Part shown: positions 6,351 through 6,719 of the stretch, piece after piece
Numbering within the stretch: position 1 is the stretch's first letter
Layout: each line of letters starts with the position of its first letter
DNA from: Nitrospina sp.
Lineage (GTDB): Bacteria > Nitrospinota > Nitrospinia > Nitrospinales > Nitrospinaceae
Assembly: GCA_004357365.1 (NCBI GenBank)
Contig: SMVT01000170.1
Location: 1 to 6,719, forward strand
DNA: 6,719 bases
Reading direction: 5' to 3'
The notes under the pieces: generated by a model
Seen by the model: the letters and a program-made list of their open reading frames with translations, nothing else
The model's database searches: none
Told to the model about the DNA's origin: nothing
Program-made: the position numbers and the translations under genes

Positions 6351-6719
6351 CCGGAAGTGAGCCAGCTGAAACCGGGCGATCCGGACCCCACGGTGACCTT
6401 TGGCCCGACGATCGATACACCGGCAACGCCGAGCGCATCGAGTCGTGGATTCACGAGGCGCTGGACGGCGGAGCGAAGCGCATCACCGGCGGCAAACGCA
6501 ACGGTGCTTTTTTTGAACCCACCGTCCTGACGGGGGTGGCCGCGGATAAAAAAGTCGTCTGCAAAAAGGCGTTCGGTCCCGTGTGGGTGGTGGAACCCCA
6601 CGCCGATTTTTATCAAGCTGTCGAAGCCATCAACCCTTCCGACTTCGGCCTGCAGGCGGGCGTGTTCACCAACCAGTTGGACAAGGCCATGCGTGCCTTC
6701 AACTGGCTCGAGGTGGGCG
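6351..6719 (+). pseudogene. 5'-truncated, frameshifted aldehyde dehydrogenase remnant, continues past window
   Basis: In one frame bases 6357-6416 read VSQLKPGDP...TVTFGPTID, the conserved GDP-x-GPmId region of NAD(P)-dependent aldehyde dehydrogenases. The match then jumps frame: from about 6419 to the window end it reads TGNAERIESWI, GAKRITGGKRNGAFFEPTVL, CKKAFGP and FGLQAGVFT, all typical of the ALDH C-terminal third. The join near 6417-6419 needs a one-base loss or two-base gain. An intact ALDH has about 480 residues. Everything before the GDP region is missing, including the Rossmann fold, catalytic Glu and catalytic Cys, and an in-frame stop at 6309 plus non-coding sequence lies where it should be. 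The conserved Glu of the E-x-FGP motif, which contacts the cofactor ribose, is Lys here (KAFGP). The fragment cannot be an active enzyme. The frameshift alone could be a sequencing error; the truncation could also be an assembly join. Confidence 0.85.

Noticed and set aside
6341..6616. Minus-strand 91-codon open frame over the ALDH remnant
   Set aside because: The + strand gives clear ALDH motifs in two frames; the minus frame has none.

Overview
The window is a moderately GC-rich, gene-dense bacterial chromosomal segment with all recognisable genes on the + strand. It holds the 3' part of a HIT-family gene, a complete mutS, a complete gene for an exported DUF4390-type protein, a complete gene for an NtrY-like transmembrane histidine kinase, and at the right edge a decayed, 5'-truncated aldehyde dehydrogenase (ALDH) remnant that runs out of the window. 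No rRNA, tRNA, CRISPR array, insertion sequence or integrase was found. The proteins look like those of a Gram-negative, proteobacterial-type lineage: the DUF4390/NtrY pairing is known from Proteobacteria and related phyla such as deltaproteobacterial groups and Nitrospinota. The exact taxon cannot be fixed from the sequence, so this is inference.

Region 1 (1-3067): the HIT gene and mutS overlap by 17 bases and are probably co-transcribed and translationally coupled. The HIT protein is a probable nucleotide hydrolase or phosphorylase. MutS is a full-length mismatch recognition ATPase with its mismatch-reading Phe-x-Glu, ATPase motifs and C-terminal clamp-binding peptide all intact. An A8 tract at mutS codons 6-8 is a potential slippage site.

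Region 2 (3068-3329): a 262-base intergenic region, visibly more AT-rich than its flanks. It holds an inverted repeat just after mutS, a good sigma70-type promoter candidate, an 8-base direct repeat spaced exactly 30 bases that brackets the -35 box, and a short GC-rich leader hairpin before the next gene.

Region 3 (3330-6300): the exported DUF4390 protein and the NtrY-like kinase overlap by 26 bases and form a two-gene signalling unit. The kinase has four membrane segments, an extracytoplasmic sensor region, HAMP, PAS, HisKA and HATPase domains with all catalytic boxes intact. A convincing intrinsic terminator overlaps the kinase stop codon, so the unit ends there without the usual NtrX-type response regulator.

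Region 4 (6301-6719): a short spacer with a perfect TATAAT, then an ALDH C-terminal fragment with a frameshift and no catalytic-cysteine region.

Most of the window is ordinary core genome. The points worth following are the kinase/DUF4390 pair without a regulator beside it, the regulatory structure in front of it, the A-tract in mutS, and the ALDH relic. I see no clear evidence of a wholly new system.
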